DNA of 59,117 nucleotides from Thermoanaerobacterales bacterium (GCA_017577565.1 PKRH01000003.1:1-59117); one strand, 5' to 3'. Counted from the stretch's first letter, positions 33,871 through 42,840 are shown. Numbers and translations: made by a program. The notes: a model not told the origin generated them from the sequence alone.

Positions 33871-34734
33871 GTGCACGACGCCCACCCGCCGATCACCGCC
33901 GTCCGGGAGGCCGTGGCCCGGGCGCTGGCCGAGGACCTGACGCCGCTCGGCGACCTGACGTCCGCGCTGCTGCCCCCCGACCTGGAGGCGACGGCGCTGC
34001 TGGTGCCCCGCGCCGGCGGCGTGCTGGCCGGCCGCCTGTGCGCCGAGGAGGCGTTCCGGCAGGTCGACCCGACGCTCGAGGTGTCGTGGAGCGCCGACGA
34101 CGGCGACCGGGTGACGGCCGGGGCCGAGGTCGGCCGGGTGCGGGGCCGGCTGGCGCCGATCCTCACCGCCGAGCGCACGGCGCTGAACTTCCTCGGGCAC
34201 CTGTCGGGGGTGGCCACGCTGACCGCCCGCTTCGTCGACGCGGTCGCCGCCGCCGGCGGCTCGCTGCGGGTGTGGGACACCCGCAAGACGACGCCCGGCC
34301 TCCGGGCCCTGGAGAAGGCGGCGGTCCGGGCCGGCGGCGGGGACAACCACCGGGGCAACCTCTCCGAGTGGGTCCTGCTCAAGGACAACCACCTGGAGCT
34401 GTTCGGCATCGCCGAGGCGGTGGCCCGCGCCCGGCGCCGCTGGCCGGGCCGCACGGTCCAGGTCGAGTGCGCCGACCTCGCCCAGGTGCGGGCCGCGGTG
34501 GCGGCCGGGGCCGACGCCCTCCTGCTCGACAACATGTCGGCCGACGAGGTGCGGGCGGTCGTCGCCGAGGTGCGGGCCGCCGACCCCACCCGCCCGCTGC
34601 TCGAGGTCAGCGGGGGCATCACGCTGGAGACGATCGCCGACTACGCCACGAGCGGCGCCGACATGGTGTCGATCGGCGCGCTCACCCACTCGGCGCCGGT
34701 GCTCGACATCGGCCTCGACGTCGTGGCGGCGTGA
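33871..34734 (+). CDS. nadC: Nicotinate-nucleotide pyrophosphorylase (quinolinate PRTase)
   Basis: Converts quinolinate and PRPP to nicotinate mononucleotide in NAD synthesis. The 287-residue protein has ALAEDLTPLGDLTS, AERTALNFLGHLSGVAT, WDTRKTTPGLRALEKAAV, NHRGNLSEWVLLKDNHL and VSGGITLETIADYATSG. It has a GTG start. It is separated from nadB by two unrelated genes, unlike the usual nadABC order. Confidence 0.95.
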   Translation: MHDAHPPITAVREAVARALAEDLTPLGDLTSALLPPDLEATALLVPRAGGVLAGRLCAEEAFRQVDPTLEVSWSADDGDRVTAGAEVGRVRGRLAPILTAERTALNFLGHLSGVATLTARFVDAVAAAGGSLRVWDTRKTTPGLRALEKAAVRAGGGDNHRGNLSEWVLLKDNHLELFGIAEAVARARRRWPGRTVQVECADLAQVRAAVAAGADALLLDNMSADEVRAVVAEVRAADPTRPLLEVSGGITLETIADYATSGADMVSIGALTHSAPVLDIGLDVVAA

Positions 34735-34816
34735 CCCCGGCGCCGGGCCGGGGCGGGGCGGCGCCGGGGTCGCCGCCGGCGGTGGCGACGGTTCGTCCGG
34801 TCGCGGCCTGCCCGCG

Positions 34817-34822
34817 TAGCCT
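34817..34822 (+). promoter_or_regulatory. Leaderless -10 box (coaX)
   Basis: TAGCCT ends seven bases before GTG 34830 and ten before ATG 34833; either start would be leaderless. Confidence 0.45.
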
Positions 34823-34832
34823 CCCGCCCGTG

Positions 34833-35642
34833 ATGCTCCTGGCCATCGACGTCGGCAACACCCAGACCGTCATCGGTCTGTACGACCTGGAGCCGGACGA
34901 CGCCCACAACGTCGAGAAGCGCCTGGCCGACACCCACCTGCTCGACCACTGGCGGGTGTCGACCAACGCCGAGCGCACGGCCGACGAGCACGCGCTCGTG
35001 ATCCAGGAGTTCCTGGGCTTCCACGGGTTCTCGTTCGACGACGACATCGCCGGCGTCGCTCTCTGCTCGTCGGTCCCCCGGGTCACCGGCGCGCTGCGGC
35101 GGATGAGCGAGCGCTACTTCGGCATGCAGGCGGTGGTCGTCGAGCCCGGCATCCGCACCGGCCTGCCGATCCTCTACGACAACCCCAAGGAGGTCGGCGC
35201 CGACCGCATCGCCGACGCCGTGGCCGCGTTCGACCTCTACGGCGGCCCCATCATCGTCGTCGACTTCGGCACCGCCACGACCTTCGAGGCCATCTCGGCC
35301 CGGGGCGAGTACCTCGGCGGCGCCATCTTCCCCGGCATCGACATCAGCCTCGACGCCCTGTTCGCCCGGGCGGCCGCGCTGCGCCGGGTCGAGCTCGTCG
35401 AGCCCCGCCGCGCCATCGGCCGGTCGACGACCGAGTCGATGCAGTCGGGGATCATCTTCGGGTACACCTCGCTCGTCGACGGCATGGTGCGGCGCATCGA
35501 GGACGAGCTCGGCGAGAAGGCCCACGTGGTCTCGACGGGCGGGCTCTCCGGGCTGATCACGCCGCTGTCGAGCACCATCACCCACCACGAGCCCTGGCTC
35601 ACCCTCCACGGCCTCCGACTGATCTACGAGAAGAACCAGTGA
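34833..35642 (+). CDS. coaX: Type III pantothenate kinase
   Basis: First step of CoA synthesis, phosphorylating pantothenate. The 269-residue protein has the ASKHA phosphate motifs LLAIDVGNTQTVIGLY and VDFGTATTFEAISARGEYLG, plus the pantothenate-side GADRIADAVAAF. ATG 34833 and GTG 34830 are both possible. The stop overlaps the lysS start by four bases. Confidence 0.96.
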   Translation: MLLAIDVGNTQTVIGLYDLEPDDAHNVEKRLADTHLLDHWRVSTNAERTADEHALVIQEFLGFHGFSFDDDIAGVALCSSVPRVTGALRRMSERYFGMQAVVVEPGIRTGLPILYDNPKEVGADRIADAVAAFDLYGGPIIVVDFGTATTFEAISARGEYLGGAIFPGIDISLDALFARAAALRRVELVEPRRAIGRSTTESMQSGIIFGYTSLVDGMVRRIEDELGEKAHVVSTGGLSGLITPLSSTITHHEPWLTLHGLRLIYEKNQ

Positions 35643-37066
35643 GCGACGACGCCGACACGACGTTCCGCCCGCCCTACCGCGTCGAGGTCACCGACCGGGC
35701 GGCCGACCTCCACGAGGCCCACGGCGACCTGGCGGCGGGCGAGGGCTCCGGGGTCACGGCGACGGTGGCCGGGCGGGTCATGCTGCTGCGCGACATGGGC
35801 CGCCTGTGCTTCGCGACCCTGCGCGACTCGAGCGGCGCGGTCCAGCTCATGGCCACCGCCAAGGGCACCGAGCGCTACGACGAGCTGACGGCCCTCAACC
35901 TCGGCGACTGGGTCGTGGCGACCGGGGAGGTCGTCCGGTCGAAGAAGGGCGAGCTGTCGGTCCGGGTCGAGCGGTGGCAGCTGCTGGCCAAGGCCCGCCG
36001 GGGGTTCGGCGACAAGTGGCACGGGATCACCGACACCGACATGCGCTACCGCCAGCGCTACGCCGACCTCTGGGCCAACGAGTCGAGCCGGCGGGTGTTC
36101 CAGGCCCGGAGCCGGATCATGTCGCTGACCCGGCGCTTCCTCGAGGACCGGGGCTTCATGGAGGTCGAGACCCCGGTCTTCCACCCCATCCCCGGTGGGG
36201 CGATGGCCCGGCCGTTCGTCACCCACCACAACGCGCTCGACATGGACCTCTACCTGCGGATCGCCCCCGAGCTGTACCTCAAGCGGCTGGTCGTCGGGGG
36301 CTTCGAGCGGGTCTTCGAGATCGCCCGGGTCTTCCGCAACGAGGGGCTGTCGCCGCGGCACAACCCCGAGTTCACGATGCTCGAGCTGTACCAGGCCTAC
36401 GCCGACCTCTCCGACATGATGGAGATCACCGAGCAGCTCGTCGCCCACCTGGCCCGGGAGGTGGTCGGCAGCACGGTGATCACCTACGGCGGGCGGGAGG
36501 TCGACCTCACCCCGCCGTGGCGGCGGGCGACGCTGCTCGAGCTGATCGAGGAGCACGCCGGCGTCCGGCTCGACCTCGACATGCCGATCGACGAGCTGCG
36601 CCGCGTCGCCGCCGACCACGGCGTCGAGGTCGACCCCGCGTGGGGCCCGGGGAAGCTGATCCTCGAGGTCTACGAGAAGACGACCGAGGCCGAGCTGTGG
36701 GGGCCGGTCTTCGTGACCGACTACCCGAAGGAGGTCTCGCCGCTGGCCCGGGACCACCGCAGCAAGCCGGGCATGGCCGAGCGGTTCGAGCCGATCGTCG
36801 CCGGCCGCGAGCTGGGCAACGCCTTCACCGAGCTGACCGACCCCGAGGAGCAGCGCCGGCGGTTCGAGGAGCAGGCCCGGGCCAAGGCGGCCGGCGACGA
36901 CGAGGCCATGGTCGTCGACGAGGACTACCTGCGGGCGCTCGAGTACGGGCTGCCCCCGACCGGGGGGCTGGGCATCGGCATGGACCGGCTGGTCATGCTG
37001 CTCACCGACACCCACTCGATCCGCGACGTCGTGCTGTTCCCCACGCTGCGGCCCGAGGTCGGCTGA
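35639..37066 (+). CDS. lysS: Lysyl-tRNA synthetase, class II
   Basis: A 475-residue enzyme charging tRNA-Lys. An OB-fold anticodon domain covers residues ~40-130 (TVAGRVMLLRDMGRLCFATL). The class II core has motif 1 around EVETPVFHPIPGGAMARPF, motif 2 FRNEGLSPRHNPEFTMLE and motif 3 GLGIGMDRLVMLL. The N-terminal extension is short. The GTG start overlaps coaX (GTGA), as in mycobacteria where coaX and lysS also adjoin. Confidence 0.97.
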   Translation: MSDDADTTFRPPYRVEVTDRAADLHEAHGDLAAGEGSGVTATVAGRVMLLRDMGRLCFATLRDSSGAVQLMATAKGTERYDELTALNLGDWVVATGEVVRSKKGELSVRVERWQLLAKARRGFGDKWHGITDTDMRYRQRYADLWANESSRRVFQARSRIMSLTRRFLEDRGFMEVETPVFHPIPGGAMARPFVTHHNALDMDLYLRIAPELYLKRLVVGGFERVFEIARVFRNEGLSPRHNPEFTMLELYQAYADLSDMMEITEQLVAHLAREVVGSTVITYGGREVDLTPPWRRATLLELIEEHAGVRLDLDMPIDELRRVAADHGVEVDPAWGPGKLILEVYEKTTEAELWGPVFVTDYPKEVSPLARDHRSKPGMAERFEPIVAGRELGNAFTELTDPEEQRRRFEEQARAKAAGDDEAMVVDEDYLRALEYGLPPTGGLGIGMDRLVMLLTDTHSIRDVVLFPTLRPEVG

Positions 37067-37081
37067 GGTCCGGCCCCCGAC

Positions 37082-37513
37082 CTAGCCGGTGGGCAGGTCG
37101 CGCCCCAGGTCGGCGTAGATCAGCCCGATGCGCTGCAACTCCTCCTTGTGCTCCGCGGCCAGCGCGGCGAGGACCCGGGCGCCCTCGGCGGTGAGCTCGA
37201 CCCGCACGAGTCGCTGGTCGTCGGGGTCGCCCACCCGGGTGACGAGGCCGGCCTCCTCGGCCCGGTCGACCAGCCCGACGACGCTGTGGTGGCGCAGCAG
37301 CAGGTGGTCGGCGATGTCGCGCAGCGTCGGCGGCCCGCCGGGGTGGCCCCGCACGGCGAGGAGCAGCTGGTGCTGGGCGGGCGTGATGCCGGCCGCCCGC
37401 GCCTGCTGCTCGCTCCAGCGGAGGAACCGCCGGAGCCCGTCCCGCAGCTCGAGGAGCCGGCGGTAGTCCTCGTCGGTGAGCCCGTCGGGCTCGGCGGGGT
37501 CAGGCGTCGCCAC
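37082..37513 (-). CDS. MarR-family transcriptional regulator
   Basis: A 143-residue winged-helix protein. It has a dimerisation helix at the N-terminus, recognition region PTLRDIADHLLLRHHSVVGL and wing motif RVGDPDDQRLVRVELTAEGA. The GTG start overlaps the end of the CLC gene by 14 bases, so both are one operon. It probably binds the twin palindromes before the CLC gene and represses its own operon; this is inferred from position. Confidence 0.92.
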   Translation of the reverse strand: MATPDPAEPDGLTDEDYRRLLELRDGLRRFLRWSEQQARAAGITPAQHQLLLAVRGHPGGPPTLRDIADHLLLRHHSVVGLVDRAEEAGLVTRVGDPDDQRLVRVELTAEGARVLAALAAEHKEELQRIGLIYADLGRDLPTG

Positions 37514-39101
37514 GTCCCGTCCCGGACGCCGCCGGCCAGCGGCGCCGACGGCGGGCGAGCCAGCCGGGCTCGGGCCGCTCGTGGTCGAGCACCGCCAGGC
37601 GGGCGGCGAGCAGGTCGTGGCGGCTGCACACGCCGACCAGGTTGCCCGATCCGTCGACCACCGGCACGTCCTCGACCGTGCCGTCGGCCAGGTGGGGGAG
37701 GGCCGCGACCAGGGGGTCGTCGGCCCGCACGGCCAGGCCGCGGGGCGCGTCGCCGGCCAGCGCCGGTCGCATGACCGCCCGCACCGTCGTCGTGTGGAAG
37801 ACGTCGGGCTCGTAGTGGTGGCGGACGCGCAGGCCGCGGCGGCTGAGCTTCTCGGTCATCAGCGTCTCGTCCATGAGGGCCCGGGCCACGAGGTCGGCCG
37901 CGACGGTGGCGAGCATGAGCGGCAGGACGACGGCGAGGTCGCCGGTCAGCTCGAAGACGAAGACGATGGCGGCGAAGGGGGCGCCGGTGGCCGCGCCGAA
38001 CGTCGCGGCCATGGCGGCGACCGCGCACGCCCCCGGGGCGAGGCCGAGCCCGGGCGCGAGCTCGTGGACGCCGGCCCCGACCAGGTGGCCGAAGCACCCG
38101 GCGACGAGCAGCACCGGTGCCAGCGTGCCCCCCGACGTGCCCGACCCCAGCGCCAGCCACCAGGCGACGAGCTTGGCCACGAGGAGGGCGCCGACCGCCC
38201 CGGCCGCCAGGCGCCCGTCGATGACGTCCTGGATGGCGTCGTAGCCGACGCCGAGGGCCCGGGGCACGAGCAGGCCGACGAGGCCGAAGGCCAGGCTGCC
38301 GAGCACCGGCTCCCAGAACGAGGGCACGGGGAGGCGGCGGACGCCCGCCTCGACGGCGAACAGCCCGCGGGCGACGACGACCGCGAGCAGGCCGCAGCCG
38401 ACCCCGAGCGCCGCGAACAGCGGCAGCTGGCCCAGGCCGGCGACGTCGTGCTCGGGGACGGCGAACAGCGGCCCGTCGCCGATGACCGAGTGGTGCACGC
38501 CGGCGGCGATGCTCGCCGCGACGACCAGGGGGAGGAAGGCGCGGGTCGAGAACTCGAACAGCAGCAGCTCGATGGCGAGGACGACCGAGGCGAGCGGGGC
38601 GCCGAAGGTGGCGGCCATGCCGGCGGCGGCGCCGCAGGCGAGCAGGATCTTGCGCTCGGCCGCCGAGACGTGCAGGGCCTGGCCGAGCAGCGAGCCGAGG
38701 GCGCCGCCGGTGACGATGATCGGCCCCTCGGCGCCGAACGGGCCGCCGGTGCCGATGGCGACGGCGGCGGAGACGGGCTTGGCGACGGCGGTGCGGGGGT
38801 GGATGCGGCTGCGCCGGACCAGCACCGCCTCCATGGCCTCGGGGATGCCGTGGCCCCGGATGACCGGGGCCCACCGGGCGAGCAGGCTGACGACCAGCCC
38901 GCCGGCGACGGCGGCGACGACGATCCACGGGCCGGGCCGCAGCTCGGTGAACGGCGGCGGCGTCCAGTCCCAGCGGTGGAACAGCGCCAGGCTGGTGACG
39001 AGCCCGATGAGGTGGAGCAGGGCCCAGGCGGCGCCGCCGCCGGCGAGCCCGAGCCCGGCGGCGCACGCGCAGAGGAGGGGGAGGCGACGGGAATATCGCA
39101 T
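37500..39101 (-). CDS. CLC-family chloride channel or transporter with CBS domains
   Basis: A 533-residue membrane protein. The CLC core (residues ~1-410) has the anion-filter segments GTGGPFGAEGPIIV and GSGTSGGTLAPVLL and many helices. In the second half of the first segment the usual Lys/Arg before EGP is Ala. No external gating Glu other than that of the GAEGP segment was checked. The C-terminal ~100 residues hold a pair of CBS motifs (TVRAVMRPALAGDAP, VEDVPVVDGSGNLVGV). Transport type (channel or H+/Cl- antiport) cannot be read from this. The start codon lies inside one of two MarR-type palindromes. Confidence 0.93.
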   Translation of the reverse strand: MRYSRRLPLLCACAAGLGLAGGGAAWALLHLIGLVTSLALFHRWDWTPPPFTELRPGPWIVVAAVAGGLVVSLLARWAPVIRGHGIPEAMEAVLVRRSRIHPRTAVAKPVSAAVAIGTGGPFGAEGPIIVTGGALGSLLGQALHVSAAERKILLACGAAAGMAATFGAPLASVVLAIELLLFEFSTRAFLPLVVAASIAAGVHHSVIGDGPLFAVPEHDVAGLGQLPLFAALGVGCGLLAVVVARGLFAVEAGVRRLPVPSFWEPVLGSLAFGLVGLLVPRALGVGYDAIQDVIDGRLAAGAVGALLVAKLVAWWLALGSGTSGGTLAPVLLVAGCFGHLVGAGVHELAPGLGLAPGACAVAAMAATFGAATGAPFAAIVFVFELTGDLAVVLPLMLATVAADLVARALMDETLMTEKLSRRGLRVRHHYEPDVFHTTTVRAVMRPALAGDAPRGLAVRADDPLVAALPHLADGTVEDVPVVDGSGNLVGVCSRHDLLAARLAVLDHERPEPGWLARRRRRWPAASGTGRGDA

Positions 39102-39107
39102 TGCGAT
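39095..39107. promoter_or_regulatory. MarR-type operator 1
   Basis: ATCGCATTGCGAT, a perfect 6-1-6 palindrome that includes the start codon of the CLC gene. It is the reverse complement of operator 2. Confidence 0.75.
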
Positions 39108-39115
39108 GGAAAACT

Positions 39116-39128
39116 ATCGCAATGCGAT
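39116..39128. promoter_or_regulatory. MarR-type operator 2
   Basis: ATCGCAATGCGAT, a perfect 6-1-6 palindrome eight bases from operator 1, so the centres are 21 bases (two helical turns) apart. It lies 45-66 bases before the possible starts of the divergent serpin gene. Confidence 0.75.
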
Positions 39129-39194
39129 GTACATGACGCCAACCGGGGCCCGGGTCGTGGGAACCTCGCGCCCGTGCGTCGACGTCCAACCGCC

Positions 39195-40502
39195 ATGCGA
39201 TCCGTCCACCGCGCCACCACCGCCCGCCCGGCCGCCGCCACGCTCGCTGCCCTGCTGCTCGCCGCCACCCTCGCCGCGTGCGGGGACGACGGCGGCGACG
39301 AGGGCGACCGGGCCGCCCCGGCCGACGTCGTCGTCCTCGCCGCCGACGTCGAGCGGGTCGAGCCCGGGCCCGACGCCCCCGTCGCGGAGGTCGTCGCCGG
39401 CATCGAGGCCTTCGGGCTGCGGGCCGAGCGGATCCTGGCCCAGGACGGCGGCAACACCGTGCTGTCGCCGCTCAGCGTCGCCACCGCCTTCGCCATGGTG
39501 TCGGCCGGGGCCGACGAGCCGACCGAGGCGCAGATCGCCGGCGTCTTCGGCTTCCCCGAGCAGGACCGCCTCCACGAGGCGATGAACGCGCTCACCGCCG
39601 CCCTCGACGAGGCGGACGGCGGCGACCCCGAGGCCGAGGTCGTCCTCGACCGGGCCGACGCGCTGTGGGCCCAGGCCGGCTTCGACGTCGAGCCCGACTA
39701 CCTCGACACGCTGGCCGAGCACTACGGCGCCGGGGTCCCGACCACCGACTTCGAGCACGACCCCGACGGCGCCCGCCGGGCCATCAACGCGGCCGTCGCC
39801 GAGGCGACCCGCGACCGCATCGAGGAGCTGATGCCCGAGGGGACCGTCACCGAGGACACCCGGGCGGTGGTCGTGGACGCGCTCTACCTGAAGGCCCCGT
39901 GGGCCCACCCGTTCTCCTCGGACGCCACCGCGCCGGCCCCCTTCCACCGGGCCGACGGGACCACCGTCGAGGTCCCGATGATGCGCGACCCCGCCCTGTC
40001 CGCCCGGGCCGCCACGGCGCCCGACCACACGGCCGTCGAGCTGCCCTACGCCGGCGGCCAGCTGGCCATGCTGCTCGTCGTGCCGGCCGAGGGCGTCCCG
40101 CTCGACCAGGTCCTCGACGGGCTGGGGGAGGGCGGCCTCGGCGCGGTCGCCGCCGGGCTCGCGCCCGCCACCGTCGACCTCACGATGCCGACCTGGGAGA
40201 CCGGCCGTGCCCTCGACCTGGCCCCGGTCCTCGGCCAGCTGGGGCTCGTCCTGCCCGGGGGCCGGCTCCCCGGCATCGCCCCCGACCTCGAGATCGCGAC
40301 GGCGGTGCACGGCGCCGACATCACCGTCGACGAGGAGGGCACCGAGGCGGCCGCCGCCACCGCCGTGGGCATGGACCTGACCGCGGCGCCGGCGGGCGAG
40401 GTGGTCACCGTCGTGGCCGACCGGCCCTTCCTCTACGCCGTGCGCCACGTGGGCACCGGGGTGCCCCTGTTCGTCGGCCGGGTGTCCGACCCGTCGGCGT
40501 GA
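39195..40502 (+). CDS. Lipoprotein serpin (serine protease inhibitor family)
   Basis: A 435-residue serpin. The signal peptide ends in a lipobox with Cys29 (LAATLAAC), predicting a membrane-tethered extracellular protein. Serpin motifs are NTVLSPLSVATAFAMVSAGA, VVVDALYLKAPWAHPFS, and the hinge of the reactive loop EEGTEAAAATAV followed by GMDLTAAP, with the FLYAVRH...LFVGRV end. The Ala-rich hinge is that of inhibitory serpins. Counting from it, P1 is near the Thr of LTAAP, so an elastase- or subtilisin-like target is possible. GTG 39174 is an alternative in-frame start. It shares its upstream region with the CLC/MarR operon. Confidence 0.93.
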   Translation: MRSVHRATTARPAAATLAALLLAATLAACGDDGGDEGDRAAPADVVVLAADVERVEPGPDAPVAEVVAGIEAFGLRAERILAQDGGNTVLSPLSVATAFAMVSAGADEPTEAQIAGVFGFPEQDRLHEAMNALTAALDEADGGDPEAEVVLDRADALWAQAGFDVEPDYLDTLAEHYGAGVPTTDFEHDPDGARRAINAAVAEATRDRIEELMPEGTVTEDTRAVVVDALYLKAPWAHPFSSDATAPAPFHRADGTTVEVPMMRDPALSARAATAPDHTAVELPYAGGQLAMLLVVPAEGVPLDQVLDGLGEGGLGAVAAGLAPATVDLTMPTWETGRALDLAPVLGQLGLVLPGGRLPGIAPDLEIATAVHGADITVDEEGTEAAAATAVGMDLTAAPAGEVVTVVADRPFLYAVRHVGTGVPLFVGRVSDPSA

Positions 40503-41929
40503 GCCGGCGGCGGGGTGCGGTCGCCGGCCTCGACCAGCACCTCGCCCTGGACCCGCACGCCGAACCAGCCGGTGCCCGGCTGGCGCAGCGCCACCCGGAC
40601 CTCGTAGCGCCCGGGCTCGGCCGGCACCTCGACCGGCACGTCCACCAGGGTGCGCGCCCGCGGCGGCACCACCCGGGGCAGGGGGCCCAGCGGGTTGCCG
40701 ACCGGGCGGGTGCTCGAGCCGGCCCCGGCCTGCCCCGGCACCAGCGGGAACCAGCGGACCCCGACCTTCACCGGCCGGGGGAGGACCGAGCCGAGCGGCC
40801 GGTCGGACCGGTTGACGACCTCGAAGCGCCACGTCGTCACCTCGCCGGCGACCGCTGCCGCCGGCAGCGTCCCCCGGACGCCGCAGCGCACGGCGTCGCG
40901 GGCGGCGATCGGCTCGCCCATGGCGGCGAGCTCGGCCGCGGTCCGGGCGGTGACGAGCCGGAGCGAGGCGTCCGCGGGCGTCGACCACCGCTCGGGTGGG
41001 CGAGCTGCGGCCCGGTGCTGCTCCACCGCCCGGGCCGCGTTGGCCCCGAAGCCGGTGGCCGCCGCCCGGACGACGCCCGGGCCCGCCGTCACGATGTCGT
41101 ATATCTCCAGGCACGGCATCGGGATCCGCTCGACCACCTCGAACGACCGCAGGTCGACGACTGCGACCTCGCCGCGGTCGTCGTCCCGGTCGCGGTGGGC
41201 GTTCCCGCCGACCAGCGCGTAGTGCCCGACGAAGGCCAGGCCGCGCGTGAAGCGCTGCACGCGGGCCCGCCGGCGCACCCTGCCGTCGGCGTCCAGCTCG
41301 GTCAGGGTGCCCCGCGTCGACTCGCAGACGTACCAGCGGCCCGCCCGGAACCGGGGCGTGTGGGGGTGCGCCAGCCCGGTCAGCACGTCGCGGCCGCTGC
41401 GGAGGTCGTGGACGAAGCCCGTGTGGCGGCCGGCCTCGCCCTTCCAGGCCTTGTGGCGGCCGAAGCGGCCGAAGGCGCACACGAGCAGGGCGCCGTGGTG
41501 GACCAGCAGCGAGTTGACGTGCCAGCTGTCCGGCACCGTCGAGCCCTGCCACACGAGCTGCGGCTCGTCGCGGCCGGGGTCGACCCGCCAGACGGCGTCG
41601 TCCCAGCTCGAGCTGACGTGCGGCGCCCCGTCGAACCACACGACGTCGTGGGGGTCGCGGATGGCGTCGTAGCGGCCGTAGCTGCGCACGCCTCGGGCGT
41701 CGTACGACAGCAGCTCGCAGGTCGAGGTCTGCTCGCCCGGGGCCCGCAGGACGCGCCACAGCCGGCCGCCGCCGAGCGCGATGCCCGAGGTGGGCAGGTC
41801 GTCCAGCGCCTCGGCGCAGCCGGTGGTCAGGTCGTAGAGGCCGCCGCCCCACCTCCCGAACCCGCTGACCACCACGTGCGCCTCGCCGAGCAGGTCGCGC
41901 CAGCCGCGTTCTCGCCGGACCACCGCCAC
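40433..41929 (-). CDS. DUF4915 beta-propeller protein with Ig-like C-terminal domain
   Basis: A 498-residue cytoplasmic-looking protein. Residues ~15-320 match the DUF4915/TIGR03032 type propeller (SWHVNSLLVHHGALLVCAFG, GLAHPHTPRFRAGRWYVCES, FTRGLAFVGHYALVGGNAHR). The C-terminal ~130 residues form a beta domain (VTTWRFEVVNRSDRPLGSVL, then a PAEPGRYEVRVAL segment) like carbohydrate-associated Ig folds. Related proteins often accompany glycosyl- and methyltransferases, but none adjoins here. A TAACGT box seven bases upstream of GTG 41929 suggests leaderless transcription. Its 3' end overlaps the serpin gene by 70 bases, tail to tail. Confidence 0.82.
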   Translation of the reverse strand: MAVVRRERGWRDLLGEAHVVVSGFGRWGGGLYDLTTGCAEALDDLPTSGIALGGGRLWRVLRAPGEQTSTCELLSYDARGVRSYGRYDAIRDPHDVVWFDGAPHVSSSWDDAVWRVDPGRDEPQLVWQGSTVPDSWHVNSLLVHHGALLVCAFGRFGRHKAWKGEAGRHTGFVHDLRSGRDVLTGLAHPHTPRFRAGRWYVCESTRGTLTELDADGRVRRRARVQRFTRGLAFVGHYALVGGNAHRDRDDDRGEVAVVDLRSFEVVERIPMPCLEIYDIVTAGPGVVRAAATGFGANAARAVEQHRAAARPPERWSTPADASLRLVTARTAAELAAMGEPIAARDAVRCGVRGTLPAAAVAGEVTTWRFEVVNRSDRPLGSVLPRPVKVGVRWFPLVPGQAGAGSSTRPVGNPLGPLPRVVPPRARTLVDVPVEVPAEPGRYEVRVALRQPGTGWFGVRVQGEVLVEAGDRTPPPAHADGSDTRPTNRGTPVPTWRTA

Positions 41930-41936
41930 GCCGGCG

Positions 41937-41942
41937 ACGTTA
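41937..41942 (-). promoter_or_regulatory. Leaderless -10 box (DUF4915 gene)
   Basis: TAACGT on the minus strand, ending seven bases before GTG 41929. Confidence 0.45.
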
Positions 41943-42012
41943 CCGGGGGGCGGCGCACCGCCCGGGCGCGCCCCGTTGGGCCCGCGGCGCCGCCGGCGGC
42001 CACCATGGCCCC

Positions 42013-42816
42013 GTGCCCCGCCGTGCCGACCGCCGGACGCCCCGCCGCCACGACCACGACGCCGGCGGCGACCCCGAGCTCCTCGCCGCCAAGGCGGCCC
42101 TGCGCGACGCCGTGTGGACGGCCATGTCGGAGGCCGGCGTCGCCCGCTTCCCGGGCGCCCGCAACCGCATCCCGAACTTCACGGGTGCCGAGGCCGCCGC
42201 CGAGCGGCTGCGGGCCACCCCGGAGTGGGCCCGGGCCCGCACGATCAAGGCCAACCCCGACGCGCCCCAGCTGCCGGTGCGCCAGCGGGCCCTCGAGGAC
42301 GGCAAGACGGTCTTCATGGCCGTGCCCCGGCTGGCCGAGCCCGACCCGTTCTTCCTGCTCGACCCCGACGACCTCGCCGACCCGCCGCGGCGGGCGGCGT
42401 CGATCGCGGGCGCCAGCCGGTCGGCCCGCCGGGTGGCCGTCGAGGACCTCGACCCGGTCGACCTCGTCGTCGTCGGCTGCGTGGCGGTCGGCGCCGACGG
42501 CGCCCGGCTGGGCAAGGGCGGCGGGTTCGCCGACCTCGAGCTCGCGCTGGCGACCGCGGCCGGCCTGGTCGGGCCCGGCACCGTCGTCGTGACGACCGTC
42601 CACGAGCTGCAGGTCCGGCCGGCCGGCGAGATCCCGACGACCGACCACGACGTGCCGGTCGACCTCGTCGTCACGCCCGAGCGGGTGCTGGACTGCCGTC
42701 CCGGGCGTGCCCCCAGGCCCGAGGCCCGGCTCCGCTGGGAGGAGCTGACCGACGAGAAGGTGGCCGCGATCCCGCTGCTGCGCCGCCTGCGCGACCGGGC
42801 CGGCGCCGGTGGCTGA
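42013..42816 (+). CDS. 5-formyltetrahydrofolate cyclo-ligase family protein
   Basis: A 267-residue protein with GTG start. Family motifs are LLAAKAALRDAVWTAM, RIPNFTGAEAAAERL, FMAVPRL and VGADGARLGKGGGFADLEL. The last corresponds to the RLGxGxGYYD loop of the true enzyme, but the Tyr-Tyr is Phe-Ala, as in the MTHFSD-like branch whose activity is not established. A folate-repair role is plausible given the nearby folate genes, but it is not shown. Confidence 0.85.
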   Translation: MPRRADRRTPRRHDHDAGGDPELLAAKAALRDAVWTAMSEAGVARFPGARNRIPNFTGAEAAAERLRATPEWARARTIKANPDAPQLPVRQRALEDGKTVFMAVPRLAEPDPFFLLDPDDLADPPRRAASIAGASRSARRVAVEDLDPVDLVVVGCVAVGADGARLGKGGGFADLELALATAAGLVGPGTVVVTTVHELQVRPAGEIPTTDHDVPVDLVVTPERVLDCRPGRAPRPEARLRWEELTDEKVAAIPLLRRLRDRAGAGG

Positions 42817-42840
42817 GGCGGGCGGCCGGGGCGGTCGGGC

